Below the pieces are notes generated by a model, which worked only from the letters and a program-made list of their open reading frames with translations, searched no databases and had not been told where the DNA came from. Both the position numbers and the translations under genes were made by a program. Positions 53,488 through 64,000 of a DNA stretch of 64,000 nucleotides are shown here, piece after piece; positions within the stretch are counted from its first letter, which is position 1, and each line of letters starts with the position of its first letter. Origin of the DNA: Gadus chalcogrammus (Eukaryota; Chordata; Actinopteri; Gadiformes; Gadidae); the NCBI RefSeq assembly GCF_026213295.1, contig NC_079412.1, positions 8,238,630 through 8,302,629 of the forward strand, given 5' to 3'.

Positions 53488-55334
53488 ACACACAGTGCCA
53501 CCAACGTCACTTCCTATTGAGATTGCTTCCTATAAATGTTTACGAGAAGCCAAGTTCTGGTTGGTCACTTTGATCAACAGTTAAGTTGTGTTAACCCTTC
53601 GCATTACAATTGACCTCTCGTATGATTAAAATGTTTACTCACTTAATTATTGTGAATTGAAAGAATGGTAGGCCTAAATTGTGTTGTTATTGTGTAGTGA
53701 AACAACACATCAGTCGCCAGATCCTATTTTAATGTTGCTGTATTATAAGATCTACGCTAGCCTTGGCTTGGTTTAAGCACTTTTAACTTATGCGACATCC
53801 GGCCTCACACTCGTTAGCCGTATGCATGGACCTGCCATATGTGCACATGGCAGCATGTTTGTCACACACTCCTAGGCTACATCCCTGTGCCAATGCAATC
53901 AAGTGGCCGTGGGCGTCAACATGGGCAACCATTGCAACATGCATATCATTTCACATATTCAATTAATTGATTAAATTAATTTGGTTTAAGACAACAATCT
54001 AGTGTATAAAATTGTACATTAGATTGTCGTTTAAAAACCAAATCCGTTGAATGGAGGGTGAAACCATTTCTCGTTTAATATTATTGCATGTCAACAGGTG
54101 GTTTAATTCCATATCCACGCACCTCGCATGCATCGATGCATTCGGTGATCAGCAGCGGATCAAGGCTCTGTTGTTCAGTCCCAGCATGGGCCCGGAAGTT
54201 GTTTGGGATTCCCAGGTAAAAAAAAATTAATAAAAAAAATCCCGGAGATGCTGTCGTCGCCTGGGAAAACAAACAGCCATCCAGACATCTAAGATCGGGG
54301 AATATCAGTCGGTCGCCAGGTAGGAGACTCAGCGGCAGATCGTGCATTGCTTGACACGACATGACATCAATTGCGATATATTTTAAACATGTTTCCAGTA
54401 CTTGATGGGGTGAATGCCGTTTGTCGTGTGGTCGGGTGCCATAGCAACGGCTGTGCAACATTGAACAGCAGAGACCTGTTCGGCATGCCGAGTGTTATAC
54501 GGCTCCTGCTTTCGTCCAGACAGACATCAGCATTATAACAACTATTCGAGATGACAGTCCGAGCATTACGCGCAGGAAGATGTGTTGGAAAACACAGCTC
54601 AGAACGCTATATATTATAACCAGTTGGCAGGAATACAGTGGGGTGAAGCCGGGTGGAAGGCTGACAAATAATTGCCATGTTACTCAATACCGTAATGTAT
54701 GAAGATGCATGTGTATAAAGAAGTGTCGACAATTAGTCGCGCGGCGCGCACCCTAATGTGACTTAAATGCATCTGATTCACGGATGCATCATGCCTGTTG
54801 CGCCTAATGCGCAACCTGTGCACGAAATCCCGCTGATCTTTGTTATCGCCCTCCGTTCGCCCCATCGCCTCTGCTAACCGCTGTATCTGTGAGGGTTTAC
54901 CCCTATCTATGGGCTACTAATGTATTATTATCAATAATATAATAGATGACAATATATAGCCTATGGCTTAATTGATCAACATTTATACATATATTTTTGC
55001 ACAAAGTAGGCAATGCTTTGTTAGAATAAAAGTATTAATAATCCTTTATGTGGGCCTAAAGCCTACAGAAACAAGAGGTCTTCTGTTGTGTGGTCGTATC
55101 TATAAACTGCCGTCTATTACCGTGGAGAAGTGAAGAAAGCCATTAGTTACCCTTTGTTAACCTAGTGATATTATTAATCTAGACAACTGTAAGATACACC
55201 TATAGATAGATAGATAGAGGGTGAGCATCATGTGGTATTGGTAGACTGTTTAAAGAAAATATAACAATTATTCAGTTAGCGTTTCATTATGTTCCACAGC
55301 AAATTAATTCAATATCCTTTCAATTTCCCTTTAG
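53488..55334. other. dnajc22-ikzf4 intergenic region, probable ikzf4 upstream region
   Basis: No coding sequence recognised. ikzf4 has a splice acceptor at 55334 just before its start codon, so at least one untranslated exon should lie upstream, probably in this interval. It could not be placed. Confidence 0.5.
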
Positions 55335-55349
55335 GCTTCTGGTGGGAGA

Positions 55350-59142
<3,793 letters not shown>

Positions 59143-61020
59143 AGGCGCCGGGCGGGCTGGGGGGCCGCAGCGGGCCCAGGTTGGTGGAGGGCGAGGGCTG
59201 AGATGAATGGTAGATGGATGGAGCAGTTATTGTGTCGGATCCGGTTTGTTCTGCACCAGGTTCGATTATTACTGTAACTATTGTTATAGTTAATGATAGT
59301 AGTGGCATGACCCTGGTGTATTTAAGACAATTTACAGCAGGTCATACGAGAACATTCTCTCTCAGCATCATACAATACAAGTGGAGGTACAAATTATTAT
59401 CGATTGCACCCCCAAATGAAATCATTCCGCAAAACATTTTGTTTTGCTCCAAAAGTGCCTTTTTGGGGGGGACTTCCTGTCATTACAAGATGTTAAGGAA
59501 ACCTGGTGCTTAGAAATTATCACACCATCTTTTTTTAATAAAAGGCTTATTTGGCACTTTGATAGGTCACTTGAACTGACTTATAATTTGGATAGAAAAA
59601 TAAATCTATTGTTCATAAAAGCTTGTAACATGGAGCTAATCAAAGAACAAGCATAGCACATACATCTTAGAAATAGCAAATTAGTCTGTTAAATATGCAC
59701 TGAGAGAGCTTTGTATTCATGTGATTTATGAAGGGGGTGGGGGGAGGGAGGCAGGTTAGATTAATATGCACTCGGGTCGGGGAGAATCTTTTATCATAGA
59801 TGAAGCACAGAAGTGGATTGCCTTAAACGTACCTCGTGTTTACAGCAAACTTTGCATGTAAAGTCCCTCTGGAAAGGTTCTACTGCTGCGCTTAAAATAT
59901 AATCAAAGCAAGGGCAAAAGCTGAAAGAAATAAAAATGAAAAATATATTTTATCTAATCTTTGCCTTGGGTTAAGTTTGGGTTAAGGATGTAGGAAACTT
60001 TGCTGGGGGTGGAAGTGAGACTTGGAATTCTGGTGCAGATCAGACCGTGACCCTGTAGTGTTGTGAAGTTCAGATTCTGAGGCAGTCCCAGGCTTCCTGG
60101 GAAAGTTTGCACTTTTAGATTGTCTCCCAATATAAATAAGAGGATCCCCTTGGAAGCTCTTGTTGACTCCCACCAATTGCCCTTTTCTAATCATTTGACT
60201 GCACTGATTTGGACTGATCGGATCTTAATCTAGGATGACCCAGTTTCTTTTTCTTTTTTTTTTAAATGCCGGTCTTCTGCAGAAGCTTTCTGTACGTGGC
60301 TGGCTATGTGCTGCACTCATATTGAAGTGTACTGGGTGTGTCAAAGGATTTACTATTGGTCAATTTCAGAGTCCTTGTGGTTTCCCACTAGGTGGTCATG
60401 GCTAAGTATATATATTAAAAAAAAGATAGTGTAATTAGAAATATCTTATTTAAAAAGCCTTTGTGGTTTAATATTCAATGTTACAGTCTTGGTGTTTAGC
60501 TATATCCCAAATTTTATCCAGCATATTCCTCAAGATTATAAACTGTTACCTCCTGCTTCTTTCTAGCACCCAAATACCTTATTGCTACAGTATGGTGAGT
60601 TGCCTAACGATGTATATGTTTGACCCGAAGGAGACCAAATTCAGTATTCTAACATGCTTTTGTGGGTTGGCCGCTTTTAGTTTTAAATGCTGGGAAAAAA
60701 TGTACTTGAAGCCTTGTTAGGAAAAAAATGAAATGCACTGTACAGAAATGTGTGAATGAAGTATAGCATGTGTGCTTGCCATTTTTCTGCTTAAACATGA
60801 ATTGTGAAATATTTGATATATATCATTTTCTGAAGTGAAGATGGGGCATGGGTTTTGGTTTCCTTTAAATGTTCTGTATTTTGTGGAATTTATGTAATGA
60901 CAAAACACTTACCTCAACAAGTACAACTGCCTCATTATTCCAAGTGATGTTGCTTTCCGAGATGTAATTGCAGTTATTTGCGTATACCTGGATATTCTAT
61001 AACTTTTTACTGTCAATAAA
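59143..61020 (+). other. ikzf4: ikzf4 3' untranslated region
   Basis: About 1.9 kb of AT-rich sequence from the stop codon to the first strong AATAAA at 61015. It has no splice or coding signals. Several ATTTA words are present, which could affect mRNA stability (inference). Confidence 0.65.
61015..61020 (+). terminator. ikzf4: ikzf4 polyadenylation signal
   Basis: AATAAA followed within 35 bases by a GT-rich stretch (TTATGTAAGTGTTTGT), the usual downstream element. Confidence 0.7.
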
Positions 61021-61199
61021 GTTATGTTTATGTAAGTGTTTGTACAGTCCTCACTAGCTAAATGCATTGTATTATGCAAGGGATCATTACAGTTAACAGC
61101 TCATTGGCTGACATTGCACCAACCTTCAGGAAATTAATGACCCTTTACTTCTGACAACTTGTACAGAGCATATAGCTTGACGTGTGGTACCTCCATCAA

Positions 61200-61560
61200 T
61201 ACGAGCTATAAACGGTCACTCCAAGTAACAACTCTGTACTGGCTCCGCAGTACCGGGACGAGCTGCCTGATGTCGGGACTGCTGAGACGATCACCATCTT
61301 CCGCAAAAGACTCACTTGTTCAGGTCACCTGGACTCCCAAAGCCACCCCTCCTACATACTTATCGTATGTTGTACAGTTGACCAATAATAAAATAGAATA
61401 CTTTGTGCAGCCTTTTATCCTCGCTAGCTATGTTCTATACAGGGAATGTGTTAACCTAGTGGTTGGTGTTTGGTTTCAAGAACATCCTAATGTTAGAAAG
61501 ATGGTTTCTCCTTACAAAAGTACTTATTGCTAGTCGTTTGATAAAAAACATCTGCTAAAT
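61200..61560 (+). mobile_element. degraded retroelement tail between ikzf4 and rps26
   Basis: One frame reads YRDELPDVGTAETITIFRKR, a common decayed C-terminal peptide of fish retroelements. The segment ends with GATAAAAAACATCTGCTAAATG, the usual terminus of the same repeats. No intact frame. Confidence 0.5.
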
Positions 61561-61605
61561 GTACAGACTAAAATCACAGACAGAATGCTGATTATGTTGG
61601 GACTT

Positions 61606-61611
61606 TTTATT
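61606..61611 (-). terminator. rps26: rps26 polyadenylation signal
   Basis: AATAAA on the minus strand only 17 bases after the rps26 stop codon, giving the very short 3' UTR typical of ribosomal protein genes. Confidence 0.75.
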
Positions 61612-61627
61612 TCAAAATGTTTCCATA

Positions 61628-62816
<1,189 letters not shown>

Positions 62817-62880
62817 CGTGGAGCGAGGAGAGGTGGAAAGAGAGACCGGAAGCACAACCGACTGCTCAAGTACCCTTTCC
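62817..62880 (-). promoter_or_regulatory. rps26: rps26 5' leader and promoter with pyrimidine tracts
   Basis: On the minus strand the bases before ATG read CTTCCGGTCTCTCTTTCC, then CACCTCTCCTCGCTCCACG. Such an oligopyrimidine leader is the rule in ribosomal protein mRNAs (TOP), which couples translation to mTOR signalling. CTTCCGG also matches an ETS site. The exact start is not determined. Confidence 0.6.

Positions 62881-64000
<1,120 letters not shown>

Noticed and set aside
54081..54461. Minus-strand open frame of 126 codons between dnajc22 and ikzf4
   Set aside because: Atypical composition, no recognisable domain, no supporting splice structure.

Overview
The window is vertebrate nuclear DNA and almost certainly comes from a teleost fish. 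It has intron-rich genes with GT-AG splice sites, many long (CA)n and (GT)n tracts, an L2-type LINE tail, tRNA-derived SINEs and a hAT-like element of fish type. It also carries a gene set whose proteins align throughout with known vertebrate families. The species cannot be fixed from the sequence. I reconstructed six protein-coding genes exon by exon and checked that exon phases join: kmt2d (-, partial), dhh (-), lmbr1l (-), dnajc22 (+), ikzf4 (+) and rps26 (-).

Layout. Bases 1-21,706 hold 45 coding exons of kmt2d on the minus strand, about 13.0 kb of coding sequence or 4,340 codons. The N-terminus is at 21.7 kb, a probable untranslated first exon lies near 23.6-24.05 kb, and the FYRN/FYRC/SET end lies beyond base 1. 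A 3 kb spacer leads to dhh (27,419-31,293, three exons, 455 aa). A repeat-rich 7.7 kb spacer follows, with a 31-bp minisatellite and a large inverted repeat. lmbr1l (39,305-50,425, 17 exons, 493 aa) comes next and is head-to-head with dnajc22 (51,727-53,206, 3 exons, 340 aa). ikzf4 (55,350-59,142, 7 coding exons, 571 aa, 1.9 kb 3' UTR) converges tail-to-tail with rps26 (61,628-62,816, 4 exons, 115 aa).

The genes do not form one pathway. They are a chromatin writer (Kmt2d), a morphogen (Dhh), a multi-pass membrane receptor-like protein (Lmbr1l), a membrane J-protein (Dnajc22), an Ikaros-family repressor (Ikzf4) and a ribosomal protein (Rps26). Their order matches conserved vertebrate neighbourhoods: KMT2D-DHH-LMBR1L and RPS26-IKZF4.

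I found no convincing new multi-gene system. The observations most worth following are: a coding minisatellite of about 17 Met-Ser/Thr-Gln-Ala units in Kmt2d; an apparent one-base frameshift in the Gln-rich exon of kmt2d; a triple 41-bp repeat carrying a kappaB-like motif in the lmbr1l/dnajc22 divergent promoter region; a tandem repeat that copies the dnajc22 exon-1 splice donor; a perfect 55-bp-arm hairpin element in ikzf4 with a relative in lmbr1l; and an Ikaros-like Gln at the zinc-finger-2 degron position of Ikzf4.
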